Shown here in pieces: positions 43,544 to 52,151 of a stretch of 64,000 nt of DNA. How positions within the stretch are numbered: the stretch's first letter is position 1; each line of letters starts with the position of its first letter. The DNA is taken from positions 744,001 through 808,000 of the forward strand of contig NZ_CP023276.1 of assembly GCF_003065365.1 (NCBI RefSeq), written 5' to 3'. The notes below the pieces were generated by a model. The model made no database searches. It saw only the letters and a program-made list of their open reading frames with translations, and had not been told where the DNA came from. This DNA comes from Polynucleobacter difficilis (GTDB taxonomy: Bacteria; Pseudomonadota; Gammaproteobacteria; Burkholderiales; Burkholderiaceae). The position numbers were made by a program, and so were the translations under genes.

Positions 43544-43591
43544 CTTTTCCTTCCCATGCGACCTTGTGTTTTAGGTCAATCCAGTTTCTGC

Positions 43592-44941
43592 TTACTGAGC
43601 TGCTTTTTTAGCCCGCAAGAACAGCAGTGCAATCACACCCACCAGCATTACGTAGAGCGAAATCGTTACTGCTCCCTTGCTGTGCGCATACGCAAAGCTT
43701 GAGTAGGCCAAATACGCGCAGGAAGCGCAAAAGATGAGTGGTGTGAGGGGGTAGAGCGGAACGCTAAATTCCCGCTTGGTATGGGGGTGCTTAAAGCGCA
43801 GAATAAATACCGAGACGCCAACGAGGAACAGGAAGCTCCAAAACACAGGGGCTGTAAATTCCACCATGGCCTCAAAACCATCGGACTGCAGCGCGCCAAA
43901 ACACACGAGCGCAACGCAAATGATTCCCTGCACAATATATGCCAAACTCGGGGAGCCGCGCTTCGCTTCCCAGCGCCCCATGAAGCGCAGACCATACCAG
44001 TCTTCACCCATGGCAAAGTTGGTGCGTGCACCCACAATCATGGTGGCATTAATGCTGGTGAGCGCCGCAACCGCTACAAAAAGGCCGAGGAGTTTTTCAC
44101 CAATCGGGCCAAAAGCAAGGCCGAGTAAATCGGCAGGCGCTGCTTTACTGCTAGCCAGCTGCTGCATACCCAGGCCACTAATTAAAGCCCAATTCACAAG
44201 TAGGTAAACGATGGTGATGAGCAAGAGACTAAAGACGATGACATACACCACCGTCTTACTGCCGCCTTTCACTTCAGCTGAAATATAGGCGGATTCATTC
44301 CAGCCGCCAAAGGTCAGCAGCACAAACACCATAGCAAGGCCAAGTAAGCCCAGCGGTGGCGTACTCGAGAAAAAGGCCGCATGCTCTACTGCAGGCAGGG
44401 GGGCACCCAATAGTCCAAATCCAGCGACGATGATCGCCAGCAGACCTGCAACTTCAAGAACCGTGAGTATGGTTTGTACGTTGGCTGATGCATGAATGCC
44501 AATCAGATTAACCAAAGTCAAACCAATCACAATCAGCAGCGCCCAAATAACAGCCGAGTATTCGCCTAGGGGCAAGACCTTCGACATGTAGTCGCCAAAC
44601 ACAAAGGCGAGCAAGGCAATCGATCCGGTATTAATGACCGTGGCTTTGGCCCAGCCATACAAAAACGACGCGTTTTTGCCATAGGCTTTAAATAAGAAGT
44701 GGTAATCGCCGCCAGCATGGGGGTAGGTAGTTGCTAGCTCGGCATAGCATAGGGCGCCTGCCATAGAAATCACGGAGCCGATGATCCAAACACTCATCAT
44801 CCAACCGATATCGCCGGTAATGCCGGCGACCATTGATGGCGTTTTAAAAATACCGGCGCCAATCACAATGCCAACAATAATGGCGATTGCTCCGGTGCGC
44901 GAGAGCAGGCGCTCCGGCACCGTGTTGGCGGGGTTATTCAT
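43592..44941 (-). CDS. APC family amino acid permease
   Basis: 449 residues, 12 predicted TM helices. N-terminal TGAIAIIVGIVIGAGIFKTPS with the GAGIF substrate-loop, and FGGWNESAYISAEVKGG midway. It belongs to the basic/neutral amino acid-polyamine transporter branch (LAT-like or YfnA-like); the substrate is unknown. It is followed by tRNA-Pro on the other strand and is preceded on the same strand by the exported methyltransferase-like gene with 36 bases between. Confidence 0.88.
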   Translation of the reverse strand: MNNPANTVPERLLSRTGAIAIIVGIVIGAGIFKTPSMVAGITGDIGWMMSVWIIGSVISMAGALCYAELATTYPHAGGDYHFLFKAYGKNASFLYGWAKATVINTGSIALLAFVFGDYMSKVLPLGEYSAVIWALLIVIGLTLVNLIGIHASANVQTILTVLEVAGLLAIIVAGFGLLGAPLPAVEHAAFFSSTPPLGLLGLAMVFVLLTFGGWNESAYISAEVKGGSKTVVYVIVFSLLLITIVYLLVNWALISGLGMQQLASSKAAPADLLGLAFGPIGEKLLGLFVAVAALTSINATMIVGARTNFAMGEDWYGLRFMGRWEAKRGSPSLAYIVQGIICVALVCFGALQSDGFEAMVEFTAPVFWSFLFLVGVSVFILRFKHPHTKREFSVPLYPLTPLIFCASCAYLAYSSFAYAHSKGAVTISLYVMLVGVIALLFLRAKKAAQ

Positions 44942-44977
44942 GAACTAGATTGGAAGACTGAAAACGCTGGGTAGCGC

Positions 44978-45820
44978 TTAACGACGCACGCCGGTAAATT
45001 CATTCTGAACGTAGCCGCCTTTATCGTCGCCCTTTAAGGTATTGCCATTGACTGTTACTTGCGCTGTCCGGAAATTACCATTGCGGTCTTTGTAGCTAAA
45101 TTCCATTTTGGTGCCAGTCAGTTTTGCATTGAGCAGGGGTTGGCTTCTACGATCTATTAATAGACTGCCGCCAATGCGCTGGTAGTGCTGTGACAAGCTT
45201 AAGGTAGCAGGGCCCTGGGCATCAAAGTTTGTGAGAGTCCAGTCGCCAGCCACGTTGGCAGGTACCACCCAGAAATAGGCTCTAGCAGGACTATCCACTT
45301 CAGCATCCGCCTCCCAGTCGCCCATGGTGAAGGCATGCGATACCACGCGTGTACCGGGTTTCATCTTGAGGATAGTAGGGCGCAATTTGAGGTTGAGTTC
45401 AGGCAGGAGGTACATGGTGACAACCGTGGCTTTGGAGAAATCTTCTTTAAAGATGTCGCCCTGAATGATCTTCACTTTCTTTGATACGCCGGCGCGTTCT
45501 GCATTGCGCTGACCGAGCGCTGCCATTTCAGGATTGAACTCAATACCAACGGCTGTTGCGCCAAATTCTTTTGCGGCAGCAATCGCAATCTTGCCATCAC
45601 CAGCGCCGAGGTCATAGACCAAATCGGAAGGGCCGACTTTGGCAATCTTGAGCATATTGGTTACTAATTCATCGCCAGTAGGGACCCAGATCACATCTTT
45701 ACCTTCTTGGCCAATGCTGGGTTTGTATTTATCGTCACCGCCTTCAGTTAGGCCTTGCGCGCTAAGGCTAACGGCAAACAAGAGAGAAAAGGCAAAAAGG
45801 AGTCTTTGAACGATCTTCAT
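44978..45820 (-). CDS. Exported protein with SAM-methyltransferase-like domain
   Basis: 280 residues. A signal peptide (about 1-22, KIVQRLLFAFSLLFAVSLSAQG) is followed by a Rossmann methyltransferase core: LVYDLGAGDGKIAIAAA (SAM loop), GIEFNPEM, and QGDIFKEDF, then a short MYLLPELNLKLRP. The last ~80 residues look beta-rich (TLSLSQHYQRIGGSLLI; FRTAQVTVNGNTLKG). SAM is not known in the periplasm, so either the signal acts as an anchor with the domain inside, or the fold has another use. It resembles the lysine methyltransferase-like branch of class I enzymes. Confidence 0.7.
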   Translation of the reverse strand: MKIVQRLLFAFSLLFAVSLSAQGLTEGGDDKYKPSIGQEGKDVIWVPTGDELVTNMLKIAKVGPSDLVYDLGAGDGKIAIAAAKEFGATAVGIEFNPEMAALGQRNAERAGVSKKVKIIQGDIFKEDFSKATVVTMYLLPELNLKLRPTILKMKPGTRVVSHAFTMGDWEADAEVDSPARAYFWVVPANVAGDWTLTNFDAQGPATLSLSQHYQRIGGSLLIDRRSQPLLNAKLTGTKMEFSYKDRNGNFRTAQVTVNGNTLKGDDKGGYVQNEFTGVRR

Positions 45821-45949
45821 GGTGGTCTTAAGGGCTTATAAAGGGTTTATTGAAATAACCTCACGATCATAAATTAATTCAATTAAAAGCCCCAAAAAAG
45901 GCTAAAAACTGTAAACCATGTCCATTAGAATAGTAGCTGTAGATGCATA

Positions 45950-46026
45950 CTGCCCATAGCTCAGCTGGATAGAGCAACGGCCTTCTAAGCCGTAGGTCAC
46001 AGGTTCGACTCCTGTTGGGCAGGCCA
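45950..46026 (+). tRNA. tRNA-Arg (anticodon TCT)
   Basis: 77 bases with encoded CCA (46024-46026). Acceptor arms CTGCCCA and TGGGCAG pair fully; the anticodon stem ACGGC/GCCGT holds loop CTTCTAA, so the anticodon is TCT. The T-stem ACAGG/CCTGT holds TTCGACT. Confidence 0.95.
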
Positions 46027-46060
46027 CTTAAGCTTGAATCAAACGTTTAGGCCCTATTTA

Positions 46061-46273
46061 ATGAAGAAATTACTTCTCTGTAGCATTGTGTTTACTGCCA
46101 TAGTTCTTATTGGCTGCAAGGGCGAGGATGCAGTAGCAAAATGCGTTCAAGCCAATATTAATTCAGATATCGACAGTGGCAAGCTCAAAAAGACCGATAC
46201 TGCGGCAATGAAACAATTGGAGCAAATGCATAGAGCCAGCTGCATTGAAAATATGACGATTAAGGCGTACTAA
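46061..46273 (+). CDS. Small lipoprotein of unknown function
   Basis: 70 residues from ATG 46061 (a TTG nine codons earlier is open but adds no signal-like sequence). MKKLLLCSIVFTAIVLIGC is a typical lipoprotein signal with lipobox LIGC (Cys19). The mature part has two further Cys (CVQAN, ASCIE), possibly a disulfide, and a Lys/Asp/Met-rich helix. I do not recognise the family. It lies 34 bases after tRNA-Arg on the same strand. Confidence 0.55.
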   Translation: MKKLLLCSIVFTAIVLIGCKGEDAVAKCVQANINSDIDSGKLKKTDTAAMKQLEQMHRASCIENMTIKAY

Positions 46274-46474
46274 AGACGAACGCTTAGGTTTTGGCTTCAG
46301 CTATTAATGAACCGCTGTTGTACGCACTAGCATTACTTGGCTACTGCTAGATAACACTCCCTTAGGGGTAAAGTGAGCAAATAAGGTGGTTTATTCTATA
46401 TTTAAGACCATTGGGGATTGACCGCAGGATTATTTGTGCTTATTGTCAAGCGAACATATATCCACAAAACCAAT

Positions 46475-47998
46475 ATGTCTTATATTGCAACTGCCCGAGC
46501 GGCCGCATACCGTACTTTTTGCGACACAGCCAATAAGAGCGCCTCTTCCTTACGATTTGAATCGTTCATTACCTGGCTCATTATTGCGAATCTGTTCGCG
46601 CTGGTATTGGAGCGTATTCCAGCGTTTTACGTTGGGTATGAAGATTCATATGATCTATTTGATCGTCTATCGATTTATATCTTTACTGCTGAGTACGCAC
46701 TAAGGCTATTTGCGGCAAGTGGAGATCCACGTTTCGCTGGAAAACGCTTTGCAACCTTGCGGCACGCATTGACCCCGTTTGCTCTGATCGATGCGCTGGT
46801 CATTATTCCGTACTGGCTGCAAATGATGGGGTTGATCAATTTAGATTTACGTGTCCTCAGGGCCTTACGCTTACTTCGCTTACTAAAATTATTGAGAGAC
46901 ATTATTCCTGCAGTCAGTGCATTTCGACGAGTCAATGCGGGCAAAACCGCGCGTCAAAAAGTATATGCATTGATGAACGAAACACCAACTTCTGGCCGCT
47001 TGCACCAGCAGGTTGATTTTATTTTTATTCTTTTTATTATCACCAGTGTCATTGCTGTATTTCTGGAGACAGTACCTACCATTTATGAGCCGCTCAAGAA
47101 TGAGTTTCATTATTTTAATTTACTGACTATATTTATTTTTACAGTCGAGTACCTACTGCGTCTTTATTCGGCACCCGAAGGCGCTGTGGAAGATTCAGAA
47201 AATAGCAGTAGCCGATGGGCATGGGCAAAGCGCCCAAGTTCACTTATTGATTTAATCGCAATTTTGCCATTCTATGTGCAATTTTTGATTACAGTCGATC
47301 TTCGTTTTATACGGGTTTTACGGGTTCTGCGAATCTTAAAGCTGACGCGTTACAACACAGCTATCTCAACTTTTGTATCGGTTATGAAACGTGAGCGAGC
47401 GGCATTTATGTCGGCTATGTTTATCGTTGTATTGATTACTATTTTGTCGGCAGCCATTGTGTATACGGTTGAGCATCCAGTGCAGCCTGATAAGTTCGAT
47501 ACCATGGTGCGCGCACTCTATTGGGCTGTGATTACTTTGGCCAGCGTTGGCTATGGCGATATCACGCCAGTAACGCACATTGGTCAAGCATTTACGATGG
47601 TGCTCTCGCTCTTGGGTATTGGTATTGTTGCGTTACCAGCAGGTATTTTAGGCTCCGCGTTTTCCGATCAATTGCATCAACAGCGTGAGCAGATGATTCA
47701 TGATATTGAAGAGGCTCTTGAAGATGGTGTATTGTCAAAGGAAGAGGAAGAAAAGTTAGAGCAAGAGCGAATTCGCTTACACATTCCAGAGAAGCAGTTT
47801 GCACTTATGAAAAGCCGTGCCATGCTTCGCCATGCTGCCGATTTTTCGATTGAAAAGGTAGTGCATACTGCCGCAACTGACATCAACCGATTGCGTGAAA
47901 CATTAAAAGCGCTGCCCGCAGACGAGGTTTTTGCGGAGATAAGAAAATTAAATCTACCAGAATCCGAGCAGGCTGCGTTACGCGTACTGTTAAATTAA
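46475..47998 (+). CDS. Voltage-gated K+ channel with two voltage-sensor domains and one pore
   Basis: 507 residues from ATG 46475 (TTG 46418 and GTG 46436 are alternative upstream starts; no ribosome site is convincing). VSD1: S1 29-48, S2 59-80 (Glu73), S3 100-120 (Asp106), S4 123-143 with basic residues at 126, 129, 132, 135, 138 and 141. VSD2: S1 180-200, S2 212-232 (Glu225), S3 256-272 (Asp259), S4 274-292 with basic residues at 277, 280, 283, 286, 289 and 292. S5 309-332, filter TLASVGYGD 354-362, S6 370-396, then an acidic coiled C-terminus. Prokaryotic Kv channels normally have one VSD. The repeat of the four-helix unit is visible in the protein. Confidence 0.9.
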   Translation: MSYIATARAAAYRTFCDTANKSASSLRFESFITWLIIANLFALVLERIPAFYVGYEDSYDLFDRLSIYIFTAEYALRLFAASGDPRFAGKRFATLRHALTPFALIDALVIIPYWLQMMGLINLDLRVLRALRLLRLLKLLRDIIPAVSAFRRVNAGKTARQKVYALMNETPTSGRLHQQVDFIFILFIITSVIAVFLETVPTIYEPLKNEFHYFNLLTIFIFTVEYLLRLYSAPEGAVEDSENSSSRWAWAKRPSSLIDLIAILPFYVQFLITVDLRFIRVLRVLRILKLTRYNTAISTFVSVMKRERAAFMSAMFIVVLITILSAAIVYTVEHPVQPDKFDTMVRALYWAVITLASVGYGDITPVTHIGQAFTMVLSLLGIGIVALPAGILGSAFSDQLHQQREQMIHDIEEALEDGVLSKEEEEKLEQERIRLHIPEKQFALMKSRAMLRHAADFSIEKVVHTAATDINRLRETLKALPADEVFAEIRKLNLPESEQAALRVLLN

Positions 47999-48064
47999 TG
48001 GCGTTTATCTTTTTGTTCCTAGGCAGCGCACTTGCTTCACGCTAGGTAGACAACTTCCCAGTCT

Positions 48065-48673
48065 ATGCTGCCAATTTTGTACTCCTATCGCAGATGCCCC
48101 TATGCAATACGGGCTCGCATGACCTTGAACTATGCCGGTATTCAGGTTGAGCACCGGGAGATTGAATTACGCAATAAGCCAAAATCGATGCTGATGGCAT
48201 CTCCAAAAGGGACGGTACCCATGCTCATTGTGGGTGATCTGGTTCTAGATCAAAGTTTGGAGATCATGCGATGGGCATTGCAGTACTCTGACCCAGATAA
48301 CTGGGGTGGGATGGATAACGTTGCTGCTCAAATTTGGATTGAGCGCAATGACGGACCATTTAAAGTATTGCTTGATCAATATAAGTACCCCAATCGGCAT
48401 CCCAATCTCAATCAAGACGATGTCTTGAATGCTGCAATAACGTTAATGCTCAAGCCGCTGGATGAGGTTCTGGATTCGAATCAATATGTCCTAGGCAACA
48501 AACAGCATTGGATTGACGTTGCCATTTTTCCATTCATTCGGCAGTTTTCCATGGTTAATCCTCAGCAGTTTGAGCAATTGCCGCTCCCAGCCCTAAAAAA
48601 TTGGCTTACTAAGCATCTCCAATCGGAGCTATTCAATGCCGTCATGGCTCGTCATCCAGTTTGGATAGGCTGA
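48065..48673 (+). CDS. Glutathione S-transferase family protein
   Basis: 202 residues. Thioredoxin-like N-terminal domain with YRRCPYAIRARMTLNYAGI, the cis-Pro KGTVPMLIV and the glutathione-binding LDQSLEIMRW. The C-terminal helical domain holds LGNKQHWIDVAIFPFIRQF. The Cys in CPYA is placed like the catalytic Cys of omega/beta-type and glutaredoxin-like members. The substrate is unknown. It follows the channel gene by about 65 bases. Confidence 0.85.
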   Translation: MLPILYSYRRCPYAIRARMTLNYAGIQVEHREIELRNKPKSMLMASPKGTVPMLIVGDLVLDQSLEIMRWALQYSDPDNWGGMDNVAAQIWIERNDGPFKVLLDQYKYPNRHPNLNQDDVLNAAITLMLKPLDEVLDSNQYVLGNKQHWIDVAIFPFIRQFSMVNPQQFEQLPLPALKNWLTKHLQSELFNAVMARHPVWIG

Positions 48674-48725
48674 TCAAAGAACAGCCAACTCAATGCATGG
48701 CAGTGTAGGCTGGAGCAGTTTCGGC

Positions 48726-49328
48726 CTAGATGGATTGAAGCGTTTTAAGTTGAATCGCAAAACGCCCAGCCTGATTATTTGAAATCAGAATGCCAAACTC
48801 AATGGCATCAGCAAAGGATAGGATTGGCGCGCTAATGGCTTGCCCACGGAAGGTTGATTTAAATTGATTTAAATTAAATTGATGCGTTTGCCAGATGGGT
48901 TCAGCAATGAAATCGGCTGTATAGCTTACCTGTGGCGCTATCGCAGTGCGTAAGACGAGCTTGTATTGCTTACCGTCCCCTTTGGCCAATAGCTCTAGTG
49001 CTTGCGTTCCTGCGGGAAATTGGGCTGATGAACGCATGGAGGCAAAGCCGCCGTTATTTTCAAGGGAAACCAGGCCTTCAAAATACATACCTTGCGTATC
49101 TTGGCGAAGAGTTGATTGTGAAATTCCTCCCATCACGCCATCATTCACAACCCAGCAATCGCGCATCGTTTTAGGGTTAGTGAAATCCATGCGAACTCCT
49201 TGTGCGCGTAACAGTTCGCTCCAGCATAAAAGGGAAGCACTCGAGATGCAAAGAAAATTTCTTCTTGAGTTCAATTTTGCTGACACGATGTCGGGGCCGA
49301 ATACCTTGAGCCTATAGCAAAGCGCCAC
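48726..49328 (-). CDS. Exported CIA30-domain protein
   Basis: 200 residues. The N-terminal SRRNFLCISSASLLCWS resembles a Tat-like or Sec signal with two Arg; a TTG at 49274 would start just before it. The CIA30/galactose-binding-like domain follows: WVVNDGVMGGISQST, GMYFEGLVSLENNGGFASMRS, and the late FADAIEFGILISNNQAG. The mitochondrial relative (NDUFAF1) helps complex I assembly; the role in bacteria is not known. It overlaps the end of the PLP enzyme gene upstream by 17 bases, so they are likely co-transcribed. Confidence 0.72.
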   Translation of the reverse strand: MALCYRLKVFGPDIVSAKLNSRRNFLCISSASLLCWSELLRAQGVRMDFTNPKTMRDCWVVNDGVMGGISQSTLRQDTQGMYFEGLVSLENNGGFASMRSSAQFPAGTQALELLAKGDGKQYKLVLRTAIAPQVSYTADFIAEPIWQTHQFNLNQFKSTFRGQAISAPILSFADAIEFGILISNNQAGRFAIQLKTLQSI

Positions 49329-50427
49329 GCGCAGCGATGGGCCAAACCGCCTCTACGGTATTGCCCCGAACACAAATAATTTCATCGTATAAGTTGACGG
49401 TGGGATCGCAATGGCCGGGTATCAGCTTGATGGTGTCGCCCAGCTTTAATGGTGAGTCTGCAGTAAGCTGAAGTACGCCATGCTCATCCGAGGCTTTGAG
49501 GTAGGTTGCGTCTGTACGTTGCCAGACCAGTGGCATTCCAGAATCGACACTGGATGCTTTGAGGCCGGCATCGACCACGGCACGACCCTGAGTTGGGTGG
49601 CTAAGTATGGCTGTTTTGATAAACAGGGCATGCTCAAACGCTAAGTCAACTGCATCACGCTGGTTTTTGGCATAGTCGCGGTCCATCAAAATATAGGAGC
49701 CTGCTTGCACCTCATTAAAAATCGATGAGCTACCTTCCAGCATCACCGAGCCAGTGCCAGCGCCAGTAATGCGTTCTACAGCAATGCCCGCCTGCTCAAC
49801 CGCCGCCTTCGCTTCAGCCGCCTTAGCACATACGGCCGCAATCGCATCTTGCCGTTCTTTAGGGAGGCGGTAATGCTGGGCGCTACCGTGGTAGCACTGT
49901 AAGCCCATGAAATGTAAGTAGGGCGCTTGATCAATAAGACGAGCCAGTGCGACAACTTGCTCAATCGAAGTAGCGCCACAACGGCCCATCCCCACATCGA
50001 CTTCAATATAGACATCGATCTTGATTTTGCGCGCGCTACTCGCTTGTGCGAAGGCAGTAACTTGTTCTGGATGGTCGACTAAGATACCAATGCGTGCACG
50101 CTCAGCTAAATCAAGTGCATGAGCCACTTTCTTAGCGCCAACTACTTCATTGGTAATCAAAATATCCTTTACACCGGCCGCAACAAAGACTGCCGCTTCG
50201 CTGACTTTTTGACAGCAGATGCCAACGGCGCCCGCTGCAATTTGGCGCAATGCAATCTCCGGACACTTATGGCTTTTGGCATGGGGACGTAAGCGGACGT
50301 CGCTACCCAACAGCGCATTTTGCAGAAGTCCCAGATTGTGCTCAAAGGCATCCATATCCAGAATTAAAGCGGGCGTATCGATCTGATCAAAATGATCGCC
50401 GGCGCGGGCTGCTTTCCAAGGTGCCAT
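49312..50427 (-). CDS. DSD1 family PLP-dependent enzyme (D-amino acid dehydratase/aldolase-like)
   Basis: 371 residues from ATG 50427; a start 28 codons upstream is open but less likely. Alanine-racemase-type barrel with PLP Lys in PHAKSHKCPEIA, the QCYHGSAQHY region and a C-terminal zinc site in PGHCDPTVNLYDEI (His-Cys pair). The family includes D-threonine aldolase, D-threo-3-hydroxyaspartate dehydratase and eukaryotic-type D-serine dehydratase. It probably breaks down a D-hydroxy-amino acid. The exact substrate cannot be chosen by sequence. Confidence 0.85.
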   Translation of the reverse strand: MAPWKAARAGDHFDQIDTPALILDMDAFEHNLGLLQNALLGSDVRLRPHAKSHKCPEIALRQIAAGAVGICCQKVSEAAVFVAAGVKDILITNEVVGAKKVAHALDLAERARIGILVDHPEQVTAFAQASSARKIKIDVYIEVDVGMGRCGATSIEQVVALARLIDQAPYLHFMGLQCYHGSAQHYRLPKERQDAIAAVCAKAAEAKAAVEQAGIAVERITGAGTGSVMLEGSSSIFNEVQAGSYILMDRDYAKNQRDAVDLAFEHALFIKTAILSHPTQGRAVVDAGLKASSVDSGMPLVWQRTDATYLKASDEHGVLQLTADSPLKLGDTIKLIPGHCDPTVNLYDEIICVRGNTVEAVWPIAARGALL

Positions 50428-50634
50428 AGTGGGTTGTACTCTCAATTGAAACGAATCAATGCATGCATTGCAATGGTGTGATTCTAGGATACTTTTTAAA
50501 ATACGCCCCACCTGCGAGGGTTGACGACTTGCCTATTAATCAGTGCCCTTGCTTTGATATAGCACCCACTACACAAAGAAGGCGATTGTTTGGTATAAAT
50601 CCTGCTTGCCATACGCCAGTAGGATTAGGTATTC

Positions 50635-52059
50635 ATGCCACGCACCGATTCGGTCTTTGCCTTTGTTGATATTGAGACCACGGGCTCACGGGCGGAGCTT
50701 GACCGTATTACCGAGATCGGCATTCTGACCCTCGATTCCGATGGCGTTTCGGAATGGTCGCGCTTAGTCAATCCAGAAACCTACATACCCAAAAATATTC
50801 AACAGTTGACGGGCATCACCCCCGAGATGGTGGCCACGCAGCCAACGTTTTCCGAGATTGCCAATGCGCTCTATATGGAGCTCAAAGACAAGATCTTCAT
50901 CGCCCACAATGCCCGCTTTGATTACAGCTTCATTAAGGCTGAGTTTAAAAAAGTTGGGATTGATTTTGCGCCCAAGGTACTTTGTACGGTAAAGCTCTCG
51001 CGGCGGTTATTTCCCAATCAAGCGCGCCATAACTTAGATACCTTGATTGCGGTGCATGGCTTGCAAGTAGCCAATCGCCACCGCGCTTTAGATGATGCCA
51101 AATTGCTGTATGACTTCTGGCAAGAGTGCATTCGCTTATTCGGACCAGAGCACTTACAAACCGAGGTGGATTATTTGCTTGGTAATTCGAGCTTGCCAGT
51201 TCACATCGATAAAGCGCTAGTAGAGGAGATTCCGAGTCGCCCCGGCGTTTATATGTTCTACGCAGAAAATCGCCAGCCGCTCTACATCGGCAAAAGCATT
51301 GATTTGCGCGCGCGGGTGAAAGGACACTTTCATGCGGCGCTCACCAATCGCAAAGAAATGAAGATTGCCATGCAGGTCCGTGACATTGATTGGATCGAAA
51401 CGGCCGGAGAATTTGGTGCCTTGATTTTGGAATCGCGCCTCATTAAAGAAAAGCTACCCACCTTTAATGTCAAGTTGCGTCGCTCCAAAGACTTGTGCGC
51501 ATGGCAGCTTCTCGAGTCTGCTGAACACCTTCAGGTGCAGCTCGTGAATCACCAGGATTTAGAACCTGGCAAGCAAGATAACTTATATGGCCTTTTTTAC
51601 AATAAGCGGGAAGCCTTGGCGAGCTTGCAATCGATTGCTAAAAAGAATCAACTGTGCGAGGCCATTTTGGGCTTAGAGAAGCGACAAGGGCAGGGAGCTT
51701 GTTTTGGTTTTCATGTGAAGCAGTGCAACGGCGCCTGCATCGGAGCAGAGTCGCCGGCGATCCACAATCTGCGGCTCAAAACGGCACTCCTTAAATTGAA
51801 AGTCGCATCCTGGCCCTATAAAGGTGCAATCGCCATCCACGAGGGCGACGACTTGCATCTGTTTGATCATTGGTGCTACCTGGGTACGGCAGCGAATGAG
51901 GTGGAAGTAGAAGAGCTGCTGAGCGAAAAGCAGCCGGAATTTGATCTGGATATTTATAAGATCATCCATAAAACCCTTAAAAAAACAAAGGAATTAGGCT
52001 TGCTCGTTACCGCCCTGGAAGCCCCGCAGAATTGCCATGAGGCTGTCGAATTCCCCTAA
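50635..52059 (+). CDS. DnaQ-like exonuclease fused to a GIY-YIG (UvrC/Cho-like) nuclease
   Basis: 474 residues. Residues 1-170 are a DEDDh exonuclease: FVDIETTGSRAEL, HNARFDYSFI and HRALDDAKLLYDFW. Residues 195-290 are a GIY-YIG domain: RPGVYMFYAENRQPLYIGKS, with LRARVKGHF and EFGALILESRLIKE. A cysteine-containing linker (CFGFHVKQCNGAC) precedes a C-terminal region resembling UvrC. Such fusions occur in betaproteobacteria and actinobacteria and are thought to act in excision repair, parallel to UvrC. Upstream (50428-50634) no gene is seen. Confidence 0.88.
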   Translation: MPRTDSVFAFVDIETTGSRAELDRITEIGILTLDSDGVSEWSRLVNPETYIPKNIQQLTGITPEMVATQPTFSEIANALYMELKDKIFIAHNARFDYSFIKAEFKKVGIDFAPKVLCTVKLSRRLFPNQARHNLDTLIAVHGLQVANRHRALDDAKLLYDFWQECIRLFGPEHLQTEVDYLLGNSSLPVHIDKALVEEIPSRPGVYMFYAENRQPLYIGKSIDLRARVKGHFHAALTNRKEMKIAMQVRDIDWIETAGEFGALILESRLIKEKLPTFNVKLRRSKDLCAWQLLESAEHLQVQLVNHQDLEPGKQDNLYGLFYNKREALASLQSIAKKNQLCEAILGLEKRQGQGACFGFHVKQCNGACIGAESPAIHNLRLKTALLKLKVASWPYKGAIAIHEGDDLHLFDHWCYLGTAANEVEVEELLSEKQPEFDLDIYKIIHKTLKKTKELGLLVTALEAPQNCHEAVEFP

Positions 52060-52151
52060 AAAGCGCCTTGTCCTATCTCCTAGGGTAAGTACCGTTTCCG
52101 CTTTATTAAAAAATTGCGACTATGAATGTCCATTCTTCCGGAGGAGCATTC

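Noticed and set aside
43440..46030. tRNA genes as integration sites of a mobile island
   Set aside because: No integrase, no repeated tRNA 3' end and no break in gene packing is seen around either tRNA.
46418..46474. TTG start for the tandem-sensor channel
   Set aside because: It adds 19 residues before the first plausible ATG without a ribosome site; kept only as an alternative.
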